NCBI GenBank assembly: GCA_947253945.1 | Contig: CAMYAY010000005.1 | Span: 1-64,000, forward strand | From: an uncultured Candidatus Saccharibacteria bacterium | GTDB taxonomy: Bacteria; Patescibacteriota; Saccharimonadia; Saccharimonadales; Saccharimonadaceae | DNA length: 64,000 nt | Direction: 5' to 3' | In this document: piece by piece, positions 34,124 through 41,804 of the stretch | Numbering within the stretch: the first letter of the stretch is position 1 | Layout: every line of letters starts with the position of its first letter | Position numbers and translations under genes: made by a program | The notes under the pieces: model-generated | Database searches by the model: none | Told to the model about the DNA's origin: nothing | Seen by the model: the letters and a program-made list of their open reading frames with translations, nothing else

Positions 34124-34630
34124 TTACTTGCTTTCATGTTTATGCTCGCGAGCACGCTGCAAACCGAGAGCTAACCCTAACGTAACTGTCTCTAGTTTGG
34201 TAAGGCGCGTTACAATTGCTTTGCGGCGTTTGGCAGTCATATACTTAATGCGCGACGTCATCCGAGTTTTTACACGCAACACATATAACTTGACTGCAAT
34301 CCGGCGCAGCAAGCGCTCGCGGTTTGTCTCTGGATTATACTGCTCTATCTCAGTCGCCAATTCGAGGATTTTATTCATATCACGCAATATCATCGGCGCT
34401 AGGCCGGCGAAGTTATTCTTCTCATTTTTGGGAAACTTCACGCAGTAATTACCTAAGCTATAGTACGCCTCAGTAACGTCACGAAGAAATAACTTAAAGT
34501 TATCCGCTGTCGGCTGCATGACATCTAGAGTCGGCTTGAGGTTGCCAAGTCGTCGCTTTACTCGAGTCGGCAATTTACGATATTCTTGACGTGTCATCTG
34601 TTTGACTGGCTTATCTGACTTGGTTGGCAT
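34124..34630 (-). CDS. avd: Avd-like DGR accessory protein
   Basis: A 168-residue, strongly basic, all-helical protein, the expected size and charge for the accessory variability determinant (a four-helix-bundle pentamer that binds RT and RNA in the Bordetella phage DGR). Helices are suggested by LDVMQPTADNFKLFLRDVTE, MNKILELATEIEQY, RLLRRIAVKLYVLRV and IVTRLTKLETVTLGLALG. It is placed between target and RT, the standard position. It has the AAAGG ribosome binding site. Sequence similarity to known Avd is inferred from position and fold only. Confidence 0.8.
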   Translation of the reverse strand: MPTKSDKPVKQMTRQEYRKLPTRVKRRLGNLKPTLDVMQPTADNFKLFLRDVTEAYYSLGNYCVKFPKNEKNNFAGLAPMILRDMNKILELATEIEQYNPETNRERLLRRIAVKLYVLRVKTRMTSRIKYMTAKRRKAIVTRLTKLETVTLGLALGLQRAREHKHESK

Positions 34631-34687
34631 AATAATTCCTTTCTTTATTTTTTATTCTTATTATTGAACCACCTGTGGAAAACCGCA

Positions 34688-34745
34688 GGCTCCAGCCAAT
34701 AGAGGGCGCCGGCGAACGCCTCTGCTCCTCTTATTGTCTGGAGCC
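34688..34745. repeat. Structured intergenic region between target and avd
   Basis: The 8-bp inverted repeat GGCTCCAG (34688-34695) and CTGGAGCC (34738-34745) encloses 42 nt that themselves contain a bulged stem (AGAGGCG with CGCCCTCT on the minus strand). There is no T-run, so it is not a simple terminator. It may shape the target-avd transcript or the DNA near VR. Confidence 0.55.
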
Positions 34746-34751
34746 GGAACG

Positions 34752-34771
34752 GCGGCGGTGTACACCACCGC
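34752..34771 (-). promoter_or_regulatory. Hairpin just downstream of VR
   Basis: On the coding strand GCGGTGGT-GTAC-ACCGCCGC forms 8 bp (one G-T pair) with a 4-nt loop, starting 10 bp past the end of VR and 4 bp after the target stop codon. DGR targets such as that of Bordetella phage have a hairpin or cruciform of this size shortly after VR that promotes target recognition. The role here is inferred. Confidence 0.75.
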
Positions 34772-34775
34772 AGAT

Positions 34776-36761
34776 TTAGTCTTGCAGGGGCGCGAGTGCG
34801 ACACGGAAGGCGTTGTAGCTGACGGCGAAGCCATTGTCGTAGTTAGCATAGAACAACCCAGCATCCGAGCCATTGTTGTAGTGGCCACCCCGTTCAAACC
34901 ACGGGCTCGACGACGTCACGAAGTACATATAATTACCATTCCATTGCGCTGTAGTGTTATTGTTACCATTATTAGTCTCATAGAGAGCTTGACCACCACA
35001 AGTAGCAAAAGTGCATCTATTAGGGTCACTGAAGTTATAAGTGTTGACATATGGTGGATGAGCAGCTGAATCAAAGTAGTTGGTACTTGAGCTATTTAAG
35101 TCACTGGTATAGCTAGCTGCTGTGTATTCCCAACCACCACCAGACATGTCATAGATGCCGGTCGTGTTGTTGGTAGTGCTGGCGAGTTGTCCAAGAGTGC
35201 CATTGTAGGCACGTTGTGGGTCGCTATCTGCACAAGCACGCTGAGTATCAATAGCTCCACCAACACCATCGCCATATTGATCTAGATTTCCCGCAGATTG
35301 TGGGCCGCAGCCAGTAGTGCCGTATGATGAACCACCGCTGGTGTAGCGGGTCTGGTTTTGTGCGTTTAGTTTAACGCCATTGTAGCCGGCGCCATATTTG
35401 CTGGCGCTAAGGTAAGTGGCAGCGCCCCAGTCGTTATTATTAGCCATGTGGGAGCTTAGCTTAGCCAGATGATGATTGTTCTGAATGGTAGTAAAGCCAC
35501 TACCGCCAACATTTTGTGGGTCGTTGATGCCTAAGGTTTTAGCTAGTGAATAGAAGTTACCAACTTTATTATTCATGCCGCTAGAATAACCAGATATGTG
35601 GGATTCGTTTGGTAGGACGGTTGGCTGAGGGCTTGTGCCGGTCGTCTCAAACTTCGCAAACCAGATGCCGTTGAGCTCTTTAGTGCCGAAGGTGAAGGCT
35701 GGATGGGTAGCCCAAGTGCCTTGGTTACTTGGCTGGCCTTTAATGTAGCTACGGTCAAGGTCACACTGGGTGCGGTAATCCTTGCCGGTAGTGCTACAAG
35801 CAGCTGGACGGCGCTTGGCATCGGTCTTCTTTTCAAAGTGGATTAGGAAGTTTTGAGCTGAGACTGAGCTATCTGTACCATCACGACGCATTACCTCATA
35901 GGCGTAACGTGGGATGTATACCCAGTAGCCGAGGATGTCTGATTGGTCGACTACCTTAGTCTGATTCTTGTACTTGCTTGGGTCTTTAACCGTGACGGCG
36001 TTGGCCCACTGCTTTTGATTGTAGTTATACCAGTTGCCTTGGTTAGAGCTATCTTCCGGATTCGCAAGGCTAGTCCACTGAGCGTTAGTGGTGCTGCCAG
36101 TGTACTTCACTGGTATCATGTTGGCATCTAGGTCGACTTGGCAGTCGTTCTGTGGGTCACCAGATTTACAAGTGGTTGGGTCAACGGTTGGAGCTGGTTT
36201 TGGTTTAGCAGTGGCCGTGTACATAATGGCGGTGCTGTAACTACCACTGGCAAGTTTTGCTGGGTCAACGTTAGCGGCAAAGGTCACCGACTTAGTGCAG
36301 TTGGCTGGATTGGTACAACCGGCTGGCTTAGCTTTGGTGACGTCGGCAACCACGACTGGCGTAGCTTGGGCGCCCGCTGGGACGGCGCTAAAAGTGGTAG
36401 CAGATTTATTTAGAGAATAGCCCCACTGGTTGGCATTCAATGCAACCGGTGTGGAGCTTGGCGTGGCAGAGATTTTGTGAGTAGAGTCTTTACTGTTTAC
36501 GAGGTCGGCCGTATCGGCTTGCATAGTGAGATTAAAGCCGTATGGCTTGCCGGTTTTGACGGTAACATTCGTGGTAGCTTTGTAGAGATTACCAGTAGGC
36601 TGAAGTGCGGCGTTCTGGTCAACCGCGATGCTGACGGTGTTATCGTCGGCAGCATGAGCTGGCGTAGCTAATACAAACGGGGTTGCTATAAGTGAAAATA
36701 AAGGCCAAAAAATTACCCCCCCCCACAGGGTTTTCATGTTAGACTGTTTATCATGTCTCAT
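34776..36761 (-). CDS. DGR target: secreted variable FGE/C-type-lectin-like protein
   Basis: A 661-residue exported protein. Signal peptide (about 1-38) with a hydrophobic core and cleavage site ATPAHA|ADD. A beta-rich, Thr/Ala/Asn-rich N-terminal region (about 40-170) precedes a formylglycine-generating-enzyme/C-type-lectin-like domain with GYWVYIPRYAYEV, GIWFAKFE, YDMSGGGWEY (about 537-546) and the final FRVALAPLQD. Residues 617-660 are the VR. Diversified positions lie on the ligand-binding face in known DGR lectin folds. No C-terminal anchor is visible, so attachment to the cell is unknown. ATG 36761 follows GGAGGAG; an upstream ATG at 36800 has no such site. A G9 tract lies in the signal-peptide codons. 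Confidence 0.92.
   Translation of the reverse strand: MRHDKQSNMKTLWGGVIFWPLFSLIATPFVLATPAHAADDNTVSIAVDQNAALQPTGNLYKATTNVTVKTGKPYGFNLTMQADTADLVNSKDSTHKISATPSSTPVALNANQWGYSLNKSATTFSAVPAGAQATPVVVADVTKAKPAGCTNPANCTKSVTFAANVDPAKLASGSYSTAIMYTATAKPKPAPTVDPTTCKSGDPQNDCQVDLDANMIPVKYTGSTTNAQWTSLANPEDSSNQGNWYNYNQKQWANAVTVKDPSKYKNQTKVVDQSDILGYWVYIPRYAYEVMRRDGTDSSVSAQNFLIHFEKKTDAKRRPAACSTTGKDYRTQCDLDRSYIKGQPSNQGTWATHPAFTFGTKELNGIWFAKFETTGTSPQPTVLPNESHISGYSSGMNNKVGNFYSLAKTLGINDPQNVGGSGFTTIQNNHHLAKLSSHMANNNDWGAATYLSASKYGAGYNGVKLNAQNQTRYTSGGSSYGTTGCGPQSAGNLDQYGDGVGGAIDTQRACADSDPQRAYNGTLGQLASTTNNTTGIYDMSGGGWEYTAASYTSDLNSSSTNYFDSAAHPPYVNTYNFSDPNRCTFATCGGQALYETNNGNNNTTAQWNGNYMYFVTSSSPWFERGGHYNNGSDAGLFYANYDNGFAVSYNAFRVALAPLQD
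34782..34914 (-). repeat. DGR variable repeat (VR)
   Basis: The last 133 bp of the target before its final Asp codon. Compared with TR, eight Asn codons have become Ser, His, Asp, Tyr, Phe, Val, Ser and Tyr; five Asn codons and every non-Asn codon are unchanged. The GC-rich last 21 bp (GTCGCACTCGCGCCCCTGCAA is invariant) corresponds to the place where homing starts in other DGRs. Confidence 0.95.
36716..36724 (-). repeat. G9 homopolymer in the target signal peptide
   Basis: Nine consecutive C on the plus strand are G9 on the coding strand, spanning codons 13-16 (Trp-Gly-Gly-Val). It is the longest G/C run noticed in the window. With G8 the next codon is TAA; with G10 translation ends after a few dozen residues. 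This fits a slipped-strand phase-variation switch. Confidence 0.8.
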
Positions 36762-36770
36762 ATTTTTACT

Positions 36771-36820
36771 CCTCCGATTATTTGTTACATCTGCCACCAC
36801 GGCTAGATACCCTAATTATA
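36771..36820 (-). promoter_or_regulatory. DGR target promoter -10 and ribosome binding site
   Basis: TGCTATAAT (hexamer 36815-36820, extended -10 with TG). The leader of about 45 nt ends in GGAGGAG, 7 nt before the ATG. The -35 (TTGCGC with 16-bp spacing) is weak. Confidence 0.65.
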
Positions 36821-36854
36821 GCACTTATGTTAAATCGCGCAATAGTTTTTAATA

Positions 36855-38552
36855 TTAATTTTTAGCTTTGGGTTTTGCCTTAATTTTTGAGCCAGCCTTT
36901 TCACCCGCAGCCTTGGCTGGCTTGATACCCTTCTCGGTGACATCGAATTTATCCATGTAGCGGCCAAATATTAGGCGCGTCTGCGCCACGTAGGCAGAGG
37001 CACTAGAGTAAACCAGCGCCGTGACAGGCATCAGCACCCACTGCACCAGCATAATGATACTTTTAGCCTTGTGGTAACGCGCCGGCCGCGGTGGTAGCAT
37101 CGTGAGCGAAGTAAAAACGGTAATTAAGAGACCTATCACGGCAATCTGCTGCAGAGTAGAAATAGTGAGCGGCAAATCGTTAGCCATAATGCTACCGCGC
37201 GCGGCGGCTGGGTTAAGGTACAGCGGTGCAAAGCCACCAAACGCCACAATTGGCGCAATCGAAGCTAGAGACACCGTGCCCTCTAGTAACTGGAAGAAAC
37301 GCGCCCAGCCGTCCGTCCACTTTACTCGACAGTCGCGGCTCAACAAATGCGTGGCAACATACGCCACATCAGAAGCGCCATACGCCCAGCGCCGCATCTG
37401 AATGAACTGCGCCTTAAGCGTCTTAAGGTAACCGCGCGACAGCACAGCGTCCTGACCAATCGCTAGGTGTAACGGCACCACGCGATAATGACCGTCAAAG
37501 AAAAAGTAACTACGCCAATACTGGTGGCCATCCTCCACGATGGTGCGTCGCGACCAGTAATCCATCTGCTCAAGCGCCCACAACCCCTGCGAATGTGATG
37601 CGAAGTTGCGTAAAGTGCGCGGGCGCATCGAAGAAATAATGTTCCAAAAGGAGTTAGAGGCTGCCACGACACGCATCGGCGCCGGCACGTCCCAAATGTT
37701 GTTGTTAAATACGCACACCGGCTGGAACGACGCCTGCTGGCGGTCGGGCGTGGTAATCCATTTGTAAGTCAGGTAAGAAAAATACTTTTTGTCCGGCTTA
37801 TTATCGGAATCTTGACTAGTTACAATAACGTTTTTCGGGTCAATGCCCTGCTGCCGCACCCAGCGCGAAAGCTCACGCGCTGCATAGACAATGTTCGGAC
37901 CCTTGCCCACCACCTCGTCCGGCAAGCCCACCGGATGCTCCACAAATATCAGGTCACGAAACACGCCCGTCCAATGCTGCTTAATTTGCGCTACAGTATC
38001 CAGTGCTGCCTGCCCGCCGCGCTGCTCGTACGCAATTACCACGACTAAATTGTGTTTAATGTCGTAATCACTGGCCGCCAAATTAGCCAGCGTCGGCCCC
38101 AATACGTCGTAACTCTCGTTATAAAAAGCGATGAGGTCAACATTAATAACCTGCTTGGAGCGTGGGAAACCCTTACGATGATTCTTGAGATACTCCAGCC
38201 GCCTGATGTGCTCCGCTAGGCCATAAACCTTGCGCTGCGCGCGCTTACTTAACCCCGCGTATTGCTTAAGGCTCGCCGCCGGATGGTCGAGCTCACGCAG
38301 TCGCGCCGCCCAATCGACTTTGCCCGCCCGCTTGAGCCACCGCGCGCCCTGTATGGTGCGATAAGCCGTCGGGAAGGCACGCACAAATGGGATGAATACC
38401 AGCACCAAGATGTAAAGTGAGGCAAGAAATGGGTTGACGAGGCTTAAAACAATCAGGATAACAATAGTCAAATACGACAGCGCCCCCGGCAAAATCTCAA
38501 AAAAGCGATACAATTTGCTACGCCGTTTGAGAGGGAGTTCGAGGTCCGTCAT
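36855..38552 (-). CDS. Family 2 glycosyltransferase with QxxRW motif
   Basis: A 565-residue membrane glycosyltransferase: two N-terminal transmembrane helices (about 15-60), a cytosolic GT-A region with the DSDNKPD nucleotide-sugar site, EDGHQYWR acceptor motif and QMRRW (the QxxRW signature of processive enzymes such as cellulose and hyaluronan synthases), then several C-terminal helices and a Lys-rich tail. It probably builds or exports an extracellular glycan. ATG 38552 overlaps the upstream stop (ATGA), so it is coupled to the 149-residue gene. It is convergent in function but not strand with the DGR: same strand, directly upstream of the target gene promoter. Confidence 0.88.
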   Translation of the reverse strand: MTDLELPLKRRSKLYRFFEILPGALSYLTIVILIVLSLVNPFLASLYILVLVFIPFVRAFPTAYRTIQGARWLKRAGKVDWAARLRELDHPAASLKQYAGLSKRAQRKVYGLAEHIRRLEYLKNHRKGFPRSKQVINVDLIAFYNESYDVLGPTLANLAASDYDIKHNLVVVIAYEQRGGQAALDTVAQIKQHWTGVFRDLIFVEHPVGLPDEVVGKGPNIVYAARELSRWVRQQGIDPKNVIVTSQDSDNKPDKKYFSYLTYKWITTPDRQQASFQPVCVFNNNIWDVPAPMRVVAASNSFWNIISSMRPRTLRNFASHSQGLWALEQMDYWSRRTIVEDGHQYWRSYFFFDGHYRVVPLHLAIGQDAVLSRGYLKTLKAQFIQMRRWAYGASDVAYVATHLLSRDCRVKWTDGWARFFQLLEGTVSLASIAPIVAFGGFAPLYLNPAAARGSIMANDLPLTISTLQQIAVIGLLITVFTSLTMLPPRPARYHKAKSIIMLVQWVLMPVTALVYSSASAYVAQTRLIFGRYMDKFDVTEKGIKPAKAAGEKAGSKIKAKPKAKN

Positions 38553-38998
38553 GAAATTGCTACCGTCCGTAAAATAAAGGCACTCATCATTACTGTAATA
38601 ATCAAGCCAATCAGCGCCATCAGCCAGAGCCAACACAGTGCCAGCTGGCGGCCGCGCGCCATGTAAAGTTTAATTGATATCGCAAAGGTGATGCCAAACA
38701 CTACCACTGGAAACAGTAGTGCGGTGAAGACATAAAACCACGGTTGCTCGGCGTTACCCTCCATAGTGCGGAAGATACCGATTAAGTCCCAGTGAGTACG
38801 GATGGAAAGGCCGCTCGACGGAATGTGCGTAGCGACAATCAAAAACAACACCAGCATTTCAAAGAAACTAATAAGCACGAGGCAGTCAAAAGTCTTGCTG
38901 GTCAGCAGCTGTAAAATTGCCACCTTTAAACGGACCAACGACTGACGGGTGGGCTTCTTCTTTGGTGATTCTTCGGTGTTGTCAGGTAAATCTGCCAT
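38549..38998 (-). CDS. Small membrane protein upstream of the glycosyltransferase
   Basis: A 149-residue protein with a Lys/Asp/Glu-rich cytosolic N-terminus and three hydrophobic helices (about 40-58, 85-110, 120-145). Not recognised. ATG 38998 is only 9 nt after the encoded CCA of tRNA-Gly on the same strand, and its stop overlaps the glycosyltransferase start. A partner of the glycan synthase is the simplest reading, by position only. Confidence 0.7.
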   Translation of the reverse strand: MADLPDNTEESPKKKPTRQSLVRLKVAILQLLTSKTFDCLVLISFFEMLVLFLIVATHIPSSGLSIRTHWDLIGIFRTMEGNAEQPWFYVFTALLFPVVVFGITFAISIKLYMARGRQLALCWLWLMALIGLIITVMMSAFILRTVAIS

Positions 38999-39007
38999 AA
39001 TAATATC

Positions 39008-39081
39008 TGGTGCGGGTGCGGAGAGTCGAACTCCGATCTCAACCTTGGGAAGGTTATATAATACCGTTATAATACACCCGC
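39008..39081 (-). tRNA. tRNA-Gly (CCC)
   Basis: Acceptor GCGGGTG/CACCCGC, anticodon stem AACCT-type region closing TTCCCAA with anticodon CCC, T-loop TTCGACT, ACCA encoded. It is 3 nt downstream of tRNA-Thr and 9 nt upstream of a protein gene. Confidence 0.9.
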
Positions 39082-39084
39082 TTG

Positions 39085-39161
39085 TGGAGCCACCTTGGGG
39101 ATTCGAACCCCAGACCCCCGCTTTACGAAAGCGATGCTCTAGCCAACTGAGCTAAGGTGGC
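39085..39161 (-). tRNA. tRNA-Thr (CGU)
   Basis: Acceptor GCCACCT pairs with AGGTGGC; anticodon stem TCGCT/AGCGG with loop TTCGTAA and anticodon CGT; T-arm CTGGG TTCGAAT CCCAA-like with one weak pair; discriminator T and encoded CCA. Confidence 0.92.
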
Positions 39162-39171
39162 AACTGGTATA

Positions 39172-39200
39172 ATTATACAAAATTTGGTGGTGTGTTGCAA
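39172..39200 (-). promoter_or_regulatory. Promoter of the tRNA-Thr/tRNA-Gly/glycosyltransferase unit
   Basis: TTGCAA (39195-39200), 17-bp spacer, TATAAT (39172-39177), 10 nt upstream of tRNA-Thr. Confidence 0.75.
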
Positions 39201-39295
39201 TAAAATGGCTTGGGCGACGGCGTGGTGGATAGCGTAGTAATGGCGTGCAATTCGCCATAATGTACCATGATTTGCCCTATTTTGTGCCATACAAA

Positions 39296-39317
39296 AGGCC
39301 CCACCGTGGTGGGGCAA
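39296..39317 (-). terminator. Terminator after tRNA-Asp
   Basis: GCCCCACC/GGTGGGGC inverted repeat (39298-39315), followed on the minus strand by CTTTTG. Confidence 0.7.
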
Positions 39318-39323
39318 TAAAAC

Positions 39324-39401
39324 TGGCGCGCTCGACCGGATTCGAACCGGCGATCTTCTCCGTGACAGGGAGACGTGATAGACCAACTTCACTACAAGCG
39401 C
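39324..39401 (-). tRNA. tRNA-Asp (GUC)
   Basis: Acceptor GCGCTTG with CGAGCGC (one G-T pair), anticodon stem TCTCC/GGAGA closing CTGTCAC with anticodon GTC, T-arm GCCGG TTCGAAT CCGGT, G discriminator as usual for tRNA-Asp, encoded CCA. TATAAT at 39412-39417 precedes it. Confidence 0.93.
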
Positions 39402-39427
39402 ATCTAACATTATTATATTACCAAACT

Positions 39428-39452
39428 CCCCTTGCGATTGCAAGGGGTTTTA
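39428..39452. terminator. Hairpin after ftsK
   Basis: CCCCTTGC/GCAAGGGG with 4-nt loop (39428-39447). The minus-strand tail is only AGTTTG, so as a terminator of ftsK it is weak; it overlaps the upstream region of tRNA-Asp. Confidence 0.5.
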
Positions 39453-39456
39453 TAGT

Positions 39457-41736
39457 TTAACCGTTTAATTCGTCCAGCGAAGAGATTAACACTTCGCGCG
39501 GGCGTGAACCATCTGGCGCGCTAATTACGCCACGGTCCTCCATCTCGTCTATCAGGCGCGACGCCTTACCGTAACCAATGCGCATGCGGCGCTGCAATAG
39601 CGAAGTCGAAGCCTTGCCGGCATTTATCACCACCTCAACGGCGCGGCGGAAGTCGTCGTCATCGCTACCTAAGCCATCCTCAACGCTACCACCGTTCGAC
39701 ACACTGTTATCGGCTAGCTTAGCTAGTAGCGCATCATTGTACTGCGCTGGACTCTGCAATTTAAGGTCAGCCACGATGCGGTCGATTTCGTCATCCTCCA
39801 CATTGACCGCCTGCACACGGCGCGGCTCTTTCAGGCTATTGGTAATCATCAGCATATCACCCTTGCCCATCAGCCCCTCAGCGCCCGAAGCGTTGATAAT
39901 CTGTTGCGACTCCATCTTACTACGCACGGCAAAAGCGAAGCCCGCCGGCACGTTAGCTTTCAATGGCCCCTGAATATACTTGGCACGCGGCGCCTGCATC
40001 ATAATGATTTCGTGGATGCCAGCAGCTCGCCCCTTCTGGGCAATACGCTGAATCATGGTAGTCACCGTCTCGCGCTCCTGCGACTTTAAGGAATCGATTA
40101 AGTCGGTGTACTCATCAACAATCAAGACTAGGCTTGGCATTTTTTCCTCAGGGAACTTGGCGTTGAAGTCTTTCAGCTTCTTGATACCGCCGCGCTCGGC
40201 AAACAAGCCATAGCGGCGCTCCATTTCATCTGCTAGCCAGAGTAAAGTGCGCGTGAGCTTGTGTAGCTCCTCTGGCGAAGTGCCCGCCACAATTGGCGCT
40301 AGAAGATGCGGCATATCGTTATACTGAATCATTTCGTTACCCTTCGGGTCAACCAGCACGAACTTAAGGTCGTCCGGCGTATTGCGGTAAAGTAACGACA
40401 CAATAATGGCGTTCATCATCACCGACTTACCCGAACCAGTGGTACCGGCAATTAGGAGATGTGGTAAGCTCGCCAAATCCATCACAATTGGGTTGCCGCT
40501 AACGTCCAAACCCACGGCAAATGACAGCGGTGCCTTACTGTTGCGCCACGCCGAAGATTGCAACACACTACGAATGCCCACGAACGCCGGTCGGCGATTC
40601 GGTATCTCAATACCCACAAACGGCTGCCCCGGAATCGGCGCCTCGATGCGGATGCTTGGCACCGCCAAATTGAGACGGAAGGAGTTCTCTAGCTCAGTGA
40701 TGCGCGACAGTTTAACACCCCGCTGTGGCTTAATGCAGTACTGCGCCACGCGCGGGCCCAGTGTTACGTGGTCAACGCGACCACTAATGCCGAACTCGTT
40801 TAAGGTGTCACAAATAATTTCCGCATTGCGCGTGGTGTCGCCTGGGTCAGGCTCACCCTGCTTATCCGACAGAAGTTTAATATCTGGTAAATGCCAATTG
40901 GAATTGCTCACCACCACTGGCGCGCTCTCAACCTTGTCTAGCTTCGCCGGACGCTTCACCTCCACCTCTGGGGCAGACTTATCTTTTGCAGAATCCTTGT
41001 CTTTATCTGGCGCGTCCGACTTGTCTTTATGACGCAACAAACCGGCTAACGGTGACGACTTGGCGTCTTTATCTTTACCCTTCGGCTCGTCTTTAGTCAT
41101 GCCGACTACAGCAAGATTAGGCTTGGCTGCCTGTGCCAGCTTATCCGCCACTTGGGCATTGTGCGCAGCGTCGTCATCCTTCGCTGTCATCGCCTCTAGT
41201 TTATGCACCACCGCCTTCGGTGATACTGAGAAAATAAACATCGCAAGTACTAACAACAAAAATACATAAATCAGCGCTGCGACAGGCACATTAACCATGC
41301 GGAGCGTCAAATCCGCCACCAGCCAGCCAATGACGCCGCCACCAGCCACAGGGTCACTGCGTGAAAGCAGCTCTGGATGCGCCAAAAAGAGTTGGAAGAA
41401 GGCAGTGAGCAGGATGGTAGCAAGCCCCGAAGCCGCCAGCACGACACTGGAAGGGCGCTTGGACTTGTCGCGGAAGACCTGCACTGCGAGATAAATTAAC
41501 ATTAACGGGCAGAGGTAAGTTGTCCAGCCCACGACCATGCGAAAACCCTTCGCCACATAAACCGCCGCCATGCCGCCGCCGCCGAACATGCCGACCGTCA
41601 AGAGGAGGGCAAAAATAATCACAAAGATGGCCACGACTTGCGACCAGAATCCCGCCGGCACCGTGTGGCTAACCGCCGGTGCGGCTTTCGCTTTTGCTTT
41701 TGGTGGGCGGCCTGGACCGCGTTTTTTGGTTGCCAT
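39457..41736 (-). CDS. ftsK: DNA translocase FtsK/SpoIIIE
   Basis: A 759-residue chromosome translocase. Basic N-terminus, four transmembrane helices (about 30-170), Lys/Asp-rich linker (about 210-265), the alpha and beta motor domains (about 300-670) with Walker A GTTGSGKS (about 431-438), Walker B LVLIVDEYTDL and RAAGIHEIIMMQAP, and the gamma winged-helix DNA-reading domain (about 690-759) with RMRIGYGKASRLIDEME. It pumps DNA at division septa. TATAAT is 10 nt before the ATG. Confidence 0.96.
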   Translation of the reverse strand: MATKKRGPGRPPKAKAKAAPAVSHTVPAGFWSQVVAIFVIIFALLLTVGMFGGGGMAAVYVAKGFRMVVGWTTYLCPLMLIYLAVQVFRDKSKRPSSVVLAASGLATILLTAFFQLFLAHPELLSRSDPVAGGGVIGWLVADLTLRMVNVPVAALIYVFLLLVLAMFIFSVSPKAVVHKLEAMTAKDDDAAHNAQVADKLAQAAKPNLAVVGMTKDEPKGKDKDAKSSPLAGLLRHKDKSDAPDKDKDSAKDKSAPEVEVKRPAKLDKVESAPVVVSNSNWHLPDIKLLSDKQGEPDPGDTTRNAEIICDTLNEFGISGRVDHVTLGPRVAQYCIKPQRGVKLSRITELENSFRLNLAVPSIRIEAPIPGQPFVGIEIPNRRPAFVGIRSVLQSSAWRNSKAPLSFAVGLDVSGNPIVMDLASLPHLLIAGTTGSGKSVMMNAIIVSLLYRNTPDDLKFVLVDPKGNEMIQYNDMPHLLAPIVAGTSPEELHKLTRTLLWLADEMERRYGLFAERGGIKKLKDFNAKFPEEKMPSLVLIVDEYTDLIDSLKSQERETVTTMIQRIAQKGRAAGIHEIIMMQAPRAKYIQGPLKANVPAGFAFAVRSKMESQQIINASGAEGLMGKGDMLMITNSLKEPRRVQAVNVEDDEIDRIVADLKLQSPAQYNDALLAKLADNSVSNGGSVEDGLGSDDDDFRRAVEVVINAGKASTSLLQRRMRIGYGKASRLIDEMEDRGVISAPDGSRPREVLISSLDELNG

Positions 41737-41770
41737 AGATATTACTATTATACCATAAAACTGCTTAAGT

Positions 41771-41800
41771 CTAAAAATACCCCTTTTCAGGGGTATTCTA
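41771..41800 (-). terminator. Terminator of the RNase J gene
   Basis: AATACCCC/GGGGTATT with 6-nt loop, T5 on the minus strand just after the rnj stop. Confidence 0.85.
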
Positions 41801-41804
41801 AGTG

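Noticed and set aside
32586..36820. Prophage or insertion sequence carrying the DGR
   Set aside because: No integrase, transposase, terminal repeats or phage structural genes flank it; neighbours are housekeeping genes of the same composition.
39245..39460. Plus-strand frame with FEPAIF-type motif
   Set aside because: It is the antisense of tRNA-Asp and its terminator; such motifs are a known spurious product of tRNA genes. The same holds for frames over tRNA-Gly/Thr at 38949-39155.
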